The notes beneath the pieces were generated by a model. It was not told where the DNA came from and made no database searches. It saw only the letters and a program-made list of their open reading frames with translations. Made by a program: the position numbers and the translations under genes. From assembly GCA_017543025.1 (NCBI GenBank), contig JAFYGX010000261.1, positions 1 through 26,509 of the forward strand: a stretch of DNA of 26,509 nt, read 5' to 3'. This DNA comes from Solobacterium sp. (GTDB lineage: Bacteria; Bacillota_I; Bacilli_A; Erysipelotrichales; Erysipelotrichaceae). This document shows, in pieces, positions 7,596 through 15,791 of the stretch (the stretch's first letter is position 1; each line of letters starts with the position of its first letter).

Positions 7596-8681
7596 ATGAA
7601 AAAATTAATACTGATGATTCTGCCGGCACTGCTTCTCGCCGGCTGTAAAGTAAAAGATCAGGAAACCGAAATCACGGTGTTCCAGACCCCGGTTCAGGCC
7701 ATCTATACCGGCAAGGTGAAAGGAAAGGTTCCAAACGGCGAAGGAACCGCATTGATGGAGAACGACGCAAAAGCGGAAGGAAAGTTCGAAAAAGGAACCT
7801 TTGTCTCCGGAGAAGCCACTGATGTTCCTTACCATATCACCTTCAATGAACAGCCATTTACCGGAAGCTATACCGGCCCGGTTGCCGATCAGCTGCCATC
7901 CGGCACCGGTACTTTTCACGCTGAGGACTTCTCATTTGAAGGCACATGGACCAATGGCGCTCCTCAAGGTCAGGGCACGGTCAGTGCGAAGCAGTTTGGC
8001 ATTGATACTGCAGCGGGACGGCTGGAAGGAAGCTACAGCGGAGAAGCCGTCAGCGGCGCAGCAGAAGGAACCGGCACCTTTATTTATCAGAGTGACGGGA
8101 ATGAAATAACAATGGAAGGCACCTTTTCCGGAAATCAGTTTGACGGAATTCTGACACGGTCTGTCCGCTATAAGGATACGGTCAAATCCTACCCGGTCTG
8201 TTATGAAAACGGGGCACCGCAGGATTCGGCAGCTTCCATGATCGCCTATCTTGAAGGCATGCGGGAAAAATCCTATTGCCTGAATGAAGCACAGCTGTCT
8301 TTTCTCACAGCGAACGCCGCTCTCTTTGAAGGAACAGAATCTGCGGAAGCTTCTGACGATGCGTTTGACTATGCGGCATTCTCCGAATCAGATTCACCGG
8401 CTGTGATCCGCATCCGCAATGCATCTGTGAAATCCGTACAGCGCTACAAGCCTTACAGCGGTGCACCCGCTGTCACCACGATGATCGTTCAGAACAGCGA
8501 CGGCTGGTATCATCTTGTTTTCTCGCGTTCAATCGATTCCGTTTCTTCCGGCGATACCGTAGATATTTATGCCCTTCCGCTCTGCCGCAGCACACTGTCG
8601 GCTCCTGAACAGGAGTATGAGGCAATTGACGCTGCCGGTGCACAGGTAATCGGCGGCAGTCTCAGCACAGACACAGAGTGA
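7596..8681 (+). CDS. MORN-repeat lipoprotein
   Basis: A 361-residue lipoprotein. The signal peptide MKKLILMILPALLLAGC ends in a lipobox (LLAGC), so it should be lipidated and held on the outer face of the membrane. About five degenerate MORN-like repeats follow, seen as the phrases YTGKVKG..PNGEGT, YTGPVAD..PSGTGTF, FEGTWTNGAPQGQGT, LEGSYSGEA..EGTGTF and MEGTFSGNQFDG, covering about residues 30-190. The C-terminal half is an unrecognised soluble domain. MORN repeats form beta-hairpin scaffolds, and no enzymatic motif is visible. An ATG nine bases upstream (7587) is possible but would put two Asp residues before the signal peptide. A strong terminator follows at 8715-8738. Confidence 0.8.
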   Translation: MKKLILMILPALLLAGCKVKDQETEITVFQTPVQAIYTGKVKGKVPNGEGTALMENDAKAEGKFEKGTFVSGEATDVPYHITFNEQPFTGSYTGPVADQLPSGTGTFHAEDFSFEGTWTNGAPQGQGTVSAKQFGIDTAAGRLEGSYSGEAVSGAAEGTGTFIYQSDGNEITMEGTFSGNQFDGILTRSVRYKDTVKSYPVCYENGAPQDSAASMIAYLEGMREKSYCLNEAQLSFLTANAALFEGTESAEASDDAFDYAAFSESDSPAVIRIRNASVKSVQRYKPYSGAPAVTTMIVQNSDGWYHLVFSRSIDSVSSGDTVDIYALPLCRSTLSAPEQEYEAIDAAGAQVIGGSLSTDTE

Positions 8682-8714
8682 TATACTCCCACAGATGTTT
8701 CAGTACACGATCAG

Positions 8715-8738
8715 GAACGGCAGCCGCCGTTCTTTTTT
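8715..8738 (+). terminator. Terminator of the MORN lipoprotein gene
   Basis: GAACGGC (8715-8721), loop AGCC, GCCGTTC (8726-8732), then six T. It lies 34 bases after the stop at 8681. Confidence 0.9.
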
Positions 8739-8751
8739 GACTCCGCGTTTC

Positions 8752-8782
8752 AAAAAGGCTGACCATTTCAGTCAGCCTTTTT
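8752..8782 (-). terminator. Terminator of the pectate lyase gene (bidirectional hairpin)
   Basis: A perfect 12-base stem, AAAAAGGCTGAC (8752-8763) with GTCAGCCTTTTT (8771-8782), and a seven-base loop. It lies 15 bases past the minus-strand stop at 8797 and can also back up the plus-strand terminator in this convergent gap. Confidence 0.88.
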
Positions 8783-8796
8783 CTGCAGAACACAGA

Positions 8797-11700
8797 TTAC
8801 TTCGCTGTCCAGAAGCCGATGCCTTCATCGTTCCATCCGGCTTTGATCAGGAAGTCCCGTTCTTCCGCACTTAATGTATACATATGATCACCGGCATTGG
8901 GGTTATACAGACGGTACATCGGAATTCCCTTTCCTTCATCTGCCCCATACCATCCGAGGCCTTCATCCTTCCAGCCTTTTTCAATCAGGCTGTACCATTC
9001 CTCTTCGCTTGCTGTGTAATGATGTTTCCCTTCATTCGGGTTGTAGAGCCTTAAGATCGGCATGTCGGATTCCGCTGGCGCCTTGAACCCGATGCCTTCA
9101 TACTTCCATCCCGCTGAGACAAGAACGTCTTTTTCTTCTCCGGATGCAGTGAAGAAATGCTCGCCGCTGTTCGGATTATACAGCAGGTGCATCTCTGTGC
9201 CTTTTTCTTCCGGTTCCTGTTCCGTTACCGTCACGGTACAGGAAGCACTGAGACTGACAACTGCAGAAGCTGCTGTAATCACTGCGCTTCCTTCTGTAAC
9301 CGCAGTTACGGTTCCATACTGATCCACGCAGGCGATTTCCGAATGATCACTGCTCCAGATCACATCCGTTTCTGTGGTATCAGAAGGTGAAAAGCTCACG
9401 GAAACCTGTTTTGAAGTTCCTGCAGAAAGCGACATCTCAGAAGGATTCAGCCGTATTTCCCGCGGAAGAACTTCTGCTTTCCAGCCAAGCGCAAACGGAG
9501 AAGCACTGAAGATATGACATATCAGACCTTCATCAGCCGGTGTCACCTGCGGATATTCCAGCGTTCCTGCTTTCTGTCCGTTGATCGAAGAGGTTACGAT
9601 ATGACTTACGGCAAACGGCCCCTTCTTCAGCGATGCGCTTTCCGGATACGGAATCACAATGTCAATTCCCTCTTCCGGGAATGTTTCCTGATCGGCGATG
9701 ACCCATGTTCTTCCGCCGTCAAACGATACTTCCGGCGTGATTTCAAATACTTCAGACTGATTCAGCTCACTGTTTTTCTTCCGTACGGAATTCATCATCC
9801 AGGTTTTCAGTTCTTCGATCGTAGACGCGCCGGTAGCTTCCCGCACTTCATCTGTAAGACTGTCCTTCGAAAGCTGTCCGGAAATCGAAGCATTTGCTAT
9901 GCGGCTGATTGGATTTCCCTTCATATCCGGCTGTACCGACGGCTGTGATGCATTCAGCCTCGCCCCGGTATCCGACGGTGCCTGATCATTGAGAACCAGC
10001 AGCCCGTGCATATTGATAGTTCCGTCTTCATTTCTCGTCGGTTTTACGGACACATCCACGCTTTCAAACCAGTCTGCGGTCGCTTCCTGCCCCTGATTAT
10101 TGAACGAGGACTTCCCGTCATAGAAATAATTGGTCGGGCTCTTCAGCGAATACAGAACGCCGTTACTGTCGCCGAGTTCCGCTTTCGTTGTCTGATTGGC
10201 CGCAATCGAAAGCACTCCGTCAGCGACCCACGCCTTCCGGTTGGAAGCTTTGGTGTAAAGACTCACATTGTAGGATTTTCCGTTCAGCGAATTGTTGTAT
10301 ACAGTACAGTTTCGAATCACATTGTCCGGACAGGAATTGCTGGTAATTCCCTTGGCATAGTTATTGAAGGAAACGCTGTTGATCAGCTGATGACCGCCGT
10401 ACATATTTTCACCGCCAAGCTTGAATCCGTTGCCTTCGCCAAATGATGTACCCGGATCAGACGGGTCATCTTCACTCAGCCATCCGTTACTGTAGGCAAC
10501 ACTGTTTTCAATTACGACGGTACCGATCTCACCGGTTGTGGATTTCGCATAGAGATCCCAGCCGTCATCGATGTTATGGTGCGAAATACAGCCATAGAAC
10601 CGGTTTCCTTCTCCGCACGTAAGCTTCGCCGCAAATCCGTCCGCATCATTGCGGCCCGGATCACAGTTGTCATGTGCCTCACAGTTTTTGATCAGATTCC
10701 AGGAAGGCCACATCTCCTGATCATTCGGTTCTCCGGAATACCGGGAAATCTGAAGCCCGCTGTTCCCCGCATGGTGCATGGTGCACAGCTCGACAATATT
10801 GTGGTTTCCCGCCACACTCACGGCTTTTGCCGGTGTATTGCAGAATTCAATGCCATATACATGCCACCAGCTTCCGACAATCGTAAAGAGCGACGAAGAT
10901 GATGTCAGCCTGTTTCCGGATACGGTAACCTTTCCCGGATGTTCTGCCATCAGGGTGATCATCCGGTTTTCCTCTCCGGAGACATTCCGCGGAATGATCA
11001 GATCTTCTTCCGGCTCATACGTACCGTCCAGCATGACGATGGTCTGGCCCGGAAGTGCACTCGTCAGCACGCTCTGCAGATCAGCCGGCTGTTCTTTTGT
11101 GCCAAGTCCGTTGATCTGTGCCTGAGGCGACGTATACAGAAGCTGGTTTTCCATGCCGCGAACATGCAGGAACACCGATAAATACCCTGTGATTTCATCA
11201 TAGTCCGAAAGATCCGGTGTACCTGGATCCGGTTTGAACACATAGTAGAGTTCATTGGTTCCCTGCCGGTTCCAGAGCGTCACCGGAAGCTTCACCACCG
11301 TACCGTTATCGGTAGTTCCGCTGCCGAGAAGCTCGTTTCCGTGATACAGTTCAACGCTTCCTGGCACATTGGAGCCGACCGTGAATTCATAGTTCAGAGA
11401 GCTTGTTTCTGAAGACGAATAAACTGTAACTTCCGGATTAATGACCGTTTTCTCCCCGTCCCCGCCGGCAGAACCTTCCGTCTTTTCAAAATGGATGTCC
11501 GTCACTTTCGCATTGCATCTGGCAGAAACAACTGCGACCACGATGGATCCGTCTTCCTGCTTCATGATCTTGTGTGCATCTGAAACGATAATCGGCGTCT
11601 CATCGCCTGCCATGGATGCCCGGAACCCTTCGTCTGTCTTTTCAAGCGTATAGGTGAACTTTTTTCCTGTTTCAAGCGTACTGGTGTCCTCCGGCTGAGT

Positions 11701-13566
11701 TGCAAATACACCGGTATTATCCAGAACTCTGCCGCTGCCTTCCGTACTGGTCGGGTCGTAGGAAATATACCCGGTTACCACCCGTACGCCGTTTCCGTGA
11801 TACAGCGTGCCGCCGCCGGATCTCAGCTTGAAATTACCGACCGCAACCGAGTTCATGTATTTTGCGTCTTTTGTCCCTAAACCGGCCGCATCAAACGCAT
11901 AGATTCCGAAACCGCACTGATTGTCCACTTCCAGTCCTTCCAGCAACTCAAAGGTCGCGGTCAGACGGAAATCTTCCGTATTCGGATTCAGCCGGGTGTA
12001 ATATGCCTGAACGCCTTCTTCCGAATCCGCAATCTTGCCGTTCTTGCTGGACATGGTCATTGTGATTTCCCCATTGCCATCAGTCACATCCGGCGCTCTG
12101 TTCAGGGATATCGGATACAGTTTGTTATAGCTTTTGACCGCGAACTCTGTCTCGCCGACTTTGATCTTGCCGGACGATGCCGAGCCAAAGTCATCCGCAT
12201 ACCACTCCTGTACCGGCTCACCGACAGTGATGGTACGCTCATAGGTACTCGTTCCGCTCTCGGCATCATTCGCCGTCACCTGAACGGTGTACTCCTTCCC
12301 CGAAGTCAGTCCTCTGATGATACAGTTCCCCTTCCGGTTCCCTGTTTCAGCCACCGTGTAATTTTCCTGTTCTTTCCGGTAGCTGACCGTGCATCCCTGA
12401 TCGGCATCCACGTTATTCCAGTCGACATAGACAGCACCGTCTCCGAGATTTGTCAGCCACGTAATCGCCGGCATTTCCGGCGGCAGCGTATAGCCTTCCA
12501 GAACGTAGTCCGCACTCTGCTTATCCGGGCACCCTGCTCTGGAAATAACGATCCGGAATGTCAGATCGCCATTGACCTCCGGCTGAAACGTTTTGACGCC
12601 TGCTTCTGTAACCGGCTGGCTGGACAGCTCAAATCCGTCCTGCATCATGAACAGTCTTCCGCCGTCCGCACCGTCATAACCGATTTCTGCCGAAAAACTC
12701 ACGTTCACCGTTCCGTCTTCCTGACGCTCTGCCTTACTGACAGAAGGAACCGTAACTTCATCCCAGGCTTTTCTCTCAGCCGGTTCCGGTGATCCGTTCG
12801 GATCGGTTTCCACCGCCTTGATGTAATAAATATTGGCAGGTTTCAGCGAACTGTCATTGGAGGCAATGTAGTATTCTCCAGCCGCAAGTTTATCAAATAC
12901 ATACGGCTTTACCGGATCGGTAGTCGAGCCTGCCATTGTCCGGTTTGCACCTGTCGCAGTGCCGTCCTTTTTAAAAACATTCAGCGTAGCTCCGACTGAA
13001 CCGTTTGAGCTGACCGCATAGATGGTCAGAGCTCCTTCATAGCCTTCTTCTATGGTAAAGCGGATGGAATTACTGTCATATGAACCCGTGGCTTTGTTCA
13101 GTTTAATCCGTTTACTGACAGTGACACTTGTACCATCGACGTTAAATGTTTTCTCGTTTGTATCATTGACGAGACCTGAACCGCTGCTGAAGAACGAATT
13201 CCACTCCTGATCATCCCCGCTGAGCGTATACGTACGGGCAGTGGAATTCCCGGACTCCGGTTCCCTTTCCTCTTCCGGTTCTTCCGATTCCGCAACCGGA
13301 ACCTCTTCTTCCTCTTCGGCTTCCTCAATCACAGATTCAATCTCTTCCGCTTCCTCTTCTGACACCTCCTGCGGCAATGTTTCTTCCGCTTCTTCTTCCT
13401 CCGTCAGAAGATCTTCATCGGAATAAAATTCTGTAAGAAAAGCGCTGTTGTCCGACGAATTCTTTTTTTCTGTTTCTTCCGCAACAACCGCCGGATTACC
13501 AGCGGTCAGTGCAAGCGCAGCAGAAAAAAGAGCAAATGAAAAAGATCTCAATAAACTGTGTTTCAT
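8797..13566 (-). CDS. Secreted multidomain pectate lyase (PL9-type) with DUF5648 repeats
   Basis: A 1589-residue exported enzyme. In order: signal peptide 1 to about 29; a Glu-rich low-complexity spacer to about 108; a beta-sandwich-like region; an Fn3 domain about 364-446; a lectin-like region about 453-693; a further beta domain; a right-handed beta-helix about 815-1200; a linker domain; a bacterial Ig-like (Big2) domain about 1366-1448; and three DUF5648 repeats about 1451-1588. The helix matches PL9 pectate lyases. DADGF (Asp976), DDGWD (Asp1000, 1001, 1004) and GNGFKLGG (Lys1049) correspond to the four calcium-binding Asp and the catalytic Lys of Dickeya Pel9A. The 24- and 28-residue spacings between the Asp residues agree with the numbering I recall. 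The catalytic set looks intact, so it should cleave polygalacturonate by calcium-dependent beta-elimination. There is no LPXTG; attachment to the surface through the C-terminal repeats is inference. Confidence 0.9.
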   Translation of the reverse strand: MKHSLLRSFSFALFSAALALTAGNPAVVAEETEKKNSSDNSAFLTEFYSDEDLLTEEEEAEETLPQEVSEEEAEEIESVIEEAEEEEEVPVAESEEPEEEREPESGNSTARTYTLSGDDQEWNSFFSSGSGLVNDTNEKTFNVDGTSVTVSKRIKLNKATGSYDSNSIRFTIEEGYEGALTIYAVSSNGSVGATLNVFKKDGTATGANRTMAGSTTDPVKPYVFDKLAAGEYYIASNDSSLKPANIYYIKAVETDPNGSPEPAERKAWDEVTVPSVSKAERQEDGTVNVSFSAEIGYDGADGGRLFMMQDGFELSSQPVTEAGVKTFQPEVNGDLTFRIVISRAGCPDKQSADYVLEGYTLPPEMPAITWLTNLGDGAVYVDWNNVDADQGCTVSYRKEQENYTVAETGNRKGNCIIRGLTSGKEYTVQVTANDAESGTSTYERTITVGEPVQEWYADDFGSASSGKIKVGETEFAVKSYNKLYPISLNRAPDVTDGNGEITMTMSSKNGKIADSEEGVQAYYTRLNPNTEDFRLTATFELLEGLEVDNQCGFGIYAFDAAGLGTKDAKYMNSVAVGNFKLRSGGGTLYHGNGVRVVTGYISYDPTSTEGSGRVLDNTGVFATQPEDTSTLETGKKFTYTLEKTDEGFRASMAGDETPIIVSDAHKIMKQEDGSIVVAVVSARCNAKVTDIHFEKTEGSAGGDGEKTVINPEVTVYSSSETSSLNYEFTVGSNVPGSVELYHGNELLGSGTTDNGTVVKLPVTLWNRQGTNELYYVFKPDPGTPDLSDYDEITGYLSVFLHVRGMENQLLYTSPQAQINGLGTKEQPADLQSVLTSALPGQTIVMLDGTYEPEEDLIIPRNVSGEENRMITLMAEHPGKVTVSGNRLTSSSSLFTIVGSWWHVYGIEFCNTPAKAVSVAGNHNIVELCTMHHAGNSGLQISRYSGEPNDQEMWPSWNLIKNCEAHDNCDPGRNDADGFAAKLTCGEGNRFYGCISHHNIDDGWDLYAKSTTGEIGTVVIENSVAYSNGWLSEDDPSDPGTSFGEGNGFKLGGENMYGGHQLINSVSFNNYAKGITSNSCPDNVIRNCTVYNNSLNGKSYNVSLYTKASNRKAWVADGVLSIAANQTTKAELGDSNGVLYSLKSPTNYFYDGKSSFNNQGQEATADWFESVDVSVKPTRNEDGTINMHGLLVLNDQAPSDTGARLNASQPSVQPDMKGNPISRIANASISGQLSKDSLTDEVREATGASTIEELKTWMMNSVRKKNSELNQSEVFEITPEVSFDGGRTWVIADQETFPEEGIDIVIPYPESASLKKGPFAVSHIVTSSINGQKAGTLEYPQVTPADEGLICHIFSASPFALGWKAEVLPREIRLNPSEMSLSAGTSKQVSVSFSPSDTTETDVIWSSDHSEIACVDQYGTVTAVTEGSAVITAASAVVSLSASCTVTVTEQEPEEKGTEMHLLYNPNSGEHFFTASGEEKDVLVSAGWKYEGIGFKAPAESDMPILRLYNPNEGKHHYTASEEEWYSLIEKGWKDEGLGWYGADEGKGIPMYRLYNPNAGDHMYTLSAEERDFLIKAGWNDEGIGFWTAK
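8800..9186 (-). repeat. Three DUF5648 repeats encoded at the 3' end of the pectate lyase gene
   Basis: Three copies of about 45 codons begin with LLYNPNSGEH (from 9186), RLYNPNEGKH (about 9052) and RLYNPNAGDH (about 8913). Each continues with [YF]TAS/TLS, an acidic helix, GW..EG[IL]G[FW] and a short linker. Such repeats occur at the ends of Gram-positive surface enzymes; their ligand is not known to me. Confidence 0.8.
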
Positions 13567-13700
13567 AACCTTCGTTCCCTTTTCCTGCTTCTATTGTAAT
13601 GAAGAATCCGGATTTCCACCCCGCTATCGGCTCATCGGTTTTCTGCAGCTTCCGCCCGGTCCGGAACTCCGCCAGAGACAGTACCTTGCGGTCTTCCGGA

Positions 13701-13719
13701 AAACCATGCAAAATGGTTT
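13701..13719. promoter_or_regulatory. Inverted repeat in the pectate lyase/EAL divergent region
   Basis: AAACCAT (13701-13707) and ATGGTTT (13713-13719) are separated by GCAAA. The element lies 135 bases before the pectate lyase start and 74 before the EAL start. It could be an operator or a small hairpin; nothing further supports a regulator assignment. Confidence 0.3.
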
Positions 13720-13746
13720 ATGCGCCTGCATGAAAAAGAGGAAGCG

Positions 13747-13786
13747 TAAACAGGCGGCGTAAAACGGCTATAATATAAACAGGCGG
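13747..13786 (+). promoter_or_regulatory. EAL gene promoter region with an 11-base direct repeat
   Basis: A perfect TATAAT (13769-13774) lies 18 bases before the ATG at 13793, with no good -35. It is flanked by two exact copies of TAAACAGGCGG, at 13747-13757 and 13776-13786, offset by 29 bases. The second copy contains the AGGCGG that would act as ribosome site. The short distance from -10 to the start codon implies a very short leader. The repeat could be a site for a regulator that affects both transcription and translation. Confidence 0.5.
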
Positions 13787-13792
13787 TCAGAA

Positions 13793-15688
13793 ATGAAACA
13801 CATTCATTTTGCAAATTATTCTCCTGCAGCAGATATTGTAATCACTGCAATCTGCTTTGTGATTATTATTCTTGTTGCCTTTTCCTATATCACAAAGACA
13901 AGAAGCTCCAAGCTGTTTCTCACCATGATCGGTCTTGGGCTCGGAGCCTCCTGGGCAGATATTCTGTTTTATACCCTGGTTACCCGGCCGGAGATGGCGG
14001 GGCTTGCCAACTGGGTCCGCTGTATTTTTCATGCGTTTCTGTTTCTGATCTTTGTTTACTATATCGCCTATCTCTGCGAAATCACCAGTTATGAAAACAG
14101 GAACCGGTACCTCCTGCTTTCAAATACCATTTTTGCGGTTGTCATCCTGGCAGATGTCATTACAACACTGCGCGGCCCGACCTTTATCGTCGATGAAACA
14201 GGCATCCGCTTTATCGGCAGGGGCATTTTCTTTTTTGCATACTGTGCATTTACCGTGCTGTGTCTGATTCTCATGTTTAACGTCCGCAAGCTTCTGTTCC
14301 ATCGCGTAATGCTGGGATTCTTCGGAACGATGGCAATCTCCTTTGCCCTGCTGTTCATGCAGGGGATCTGCGGTCAGTCTTCCTTTACCGTCACTTCTAT
14401 TTTCCTGCCTGTAATTGCCATCATGTATTTCATGCATTCAAATCCGTATGACGCCTCGCTCGGCGCAAATGATGTCAGAACCATGCAGGATTACATCAGG
14501 TACTGCTCCGACATGCATCTGGACTTCATATTCCTGAGTCTTTACATGAAAGATTTTGATGAAAGCGGAACGGATTTCCCTCCGGAAATACAATCCGCTG
14601 TCCGTGATTTCACCTTTCGCCTTGCCCGGCATTCCCGTCTGTTCTATGCCGGCAAAGGACAGATGATCCTGATTTTCCTCCGGAAACTGTACCCGGATAC
14701 CGAGAAGAAGACCAGAGAACTCATCGATCAGTTCTTCCCGCTATATGAAAAATACCGATATGATTACAAGATCGTCATCGGTGAATCCATGGATGCGGTC
14801 AGCCGGAAAAACGATTACGTCGGTTTCATCCGCAGTATTCATCGATCCATGCCGGAATGTTCCATTCACGTGGTCGATCCGAAAGACATCGAGGCATTCA
14901 ACCGCAGTGAATATATTCTGAACGAACTGGCAGATATCAACCGGAGACACGATCTCAACGATCCCCGCGTGCTTGTTTACTGTCAGCCGGTACTGAATGT
15001 CCGCAGCGGGAAATACGATACTGCAGAAGCACTGATGCGTCTGAAGCTTCCGGAAACAGGAATTGTTTTCCCGGACCAGTTCATCCCATCGGCAGAAGAA
15101 CATGGTTATATTCATACACTGACGGAGATCATTCTCCACAAGACCTGTATGTCTATCCGCCAGTTTATCGAGGAAGGCTATGAGGTCCGCCGCATTTCCG
15201 TGAACGTCTCCGTGTCCGAGCTGAAGAATGAGAATTTCTGTCAGGATATTCTGACTATCATTTACAGAAGCGCCATTCCCGCCGACAGGATTGCGATTGA
15301 GCTGACGGAATCACAGAACGAAGATGATTTCAATCTGATGAAGCAGAAGATCAGCGAGCTGAAGGAAAAAGGCATCAAATTCTATCTTGATGACTTCGGC
15401 ACCGGCTATTCCAACATGGAGCGGATCATGGAACTCCCCTTTGATATCATCAAATTCGACCGTTCTCTGCTGATTGCCTCCGGTGAGGAAAACCGCTCCC
15501 GGAAAATGGTCTCAAATCTTGCCAGCATGTTCTCCGACATGGATTATTCCGTGCTGTATGAAGGAGTTGAAAAGGAAACCGACGAAACGATGTGCAGGGA
15601 AATGTGTGCAGCCTACCTGCAGGGATACCGGTATTCCAAACCGGCACCGATCCGGTTTCTTGCCGGTTATCTCAACCGCAGCATCTGA
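13793..15688 (+). CDS. Multi-pass membrane EAL-domain c-di-GMP phosphodiesterase
   Basis: A 631-residue protein. The first 210 residues contain about six or seven hydrophobic helices, forming a membrane sensor module. Residues about 225-385 look like a degenerate GGDEF domain: the active-site loop reads FYAGKGQMILIF, without GGDEF. The EAL domain covers about 390-625 and keeps the catalytic set: EALMR (Glu412), SVNVSVSEL, IELTES, LDDFGTGYS (Asp533, Asp534), IIKFDRSL, YEGVE and LQGYRYSKP. It should hydrolyse c-di-GMP to pGpG, perhaps gated by membrane signals. It diverges from the pectate lyase gene across 226 bases and ends at a strong terminator. Confidence 0.9.
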   Translation: MKHIHFANYSPAADIVITAICFVIIILVAFSYITKTRSSKLFLTMIGLGLGASWADILFYTLVTRPEMAGLANWVRCIFHAFLFLIFVYYIAYLCEITSYENRNRYLLLSNTIFAVVILADVITTLRGPTFIVDETGIRFIGRGIFFFAYCAFTVLCLILMFNVRKLLFHRVMLGFFGTMAISFALLFMQGICGQSSFTVTSIFLPVIAIMYFMHSNPYDASLGANDVRTMQDYIRYCSDMHLDFIFLSLYMKDFDESGTDFPPEIQSAVRDFTFRLARHSRLFYAGKGQMILIFLRKLYPDTEKKTRELIDQFFPLYEKYRYDYKIVIGESMDAVSRKNDYVGFIRSIHRSMPECSIHVVDPKDIEAFNRSEYILNELADINRRHDLNDPRVLVYCQPVLNVRSGKYDTAEALMRLKLPETGIVFPDQFIPSAEEHGYIHTLTEIILHKTCMSIRQFIEEGYEVRRISVNVSVSELKNENFCQDILTIIYRSAIPADRIAIELTESQNEDDFNLMKQKISELKEKGIKFYLDDFGTGYSNMERIMELPFDIIKFDRSLLIASGEENRSRKMVSNLASMFSDMDYSVLYEGVEKETDETMCREMCAAYLQGYRYSKPAPIRFLAGYLNRSI

Positions 15689-15704
15689 GCATTCACACCA
15701 TCTG

Positions 15705-15743
15705 AAAACGGATCCGCAAACATCACTGCAGATCCGTTTTTTT
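15705..15743 (+). terminator. Bidirectional terminator between the EAL and nucleotidase genes
   Basis: AAAACGGATC (15705-15714) pairs with GATCCGTTTT (15731-15740) and is followed by T. It lies 17 bases past the EAL stop and 49 bases beyond the nucleotidase stop on the other strand. Confidence 0.85.
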
Positions 15744-15791
15744 ACCGCAGAAAGATCATTAACCTCGCTGCACATCTCTCCGGTTTCAGCT

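Noticed and set aside
8797..9186. Repeats as a CRISPR array or DNA repeat element
   Set aside because: The periodicity is at protein level (about 45 codons) and the DNA copies are diverged; there are no direct repeats with spacers.
13600..13735. Possible c-di-GMP (GEMM-I) riboswitch in the pectate lyase leader
   Set aside because: Scattered pieces recall the motif (GCATAAACC, GACCGCAAGG, GATAGCGGGG on the minus strand), but the conserved GCAAACC and ACGCAAAGCC core segments are not present in the right form or spacing. A covariance-model search would settle it.
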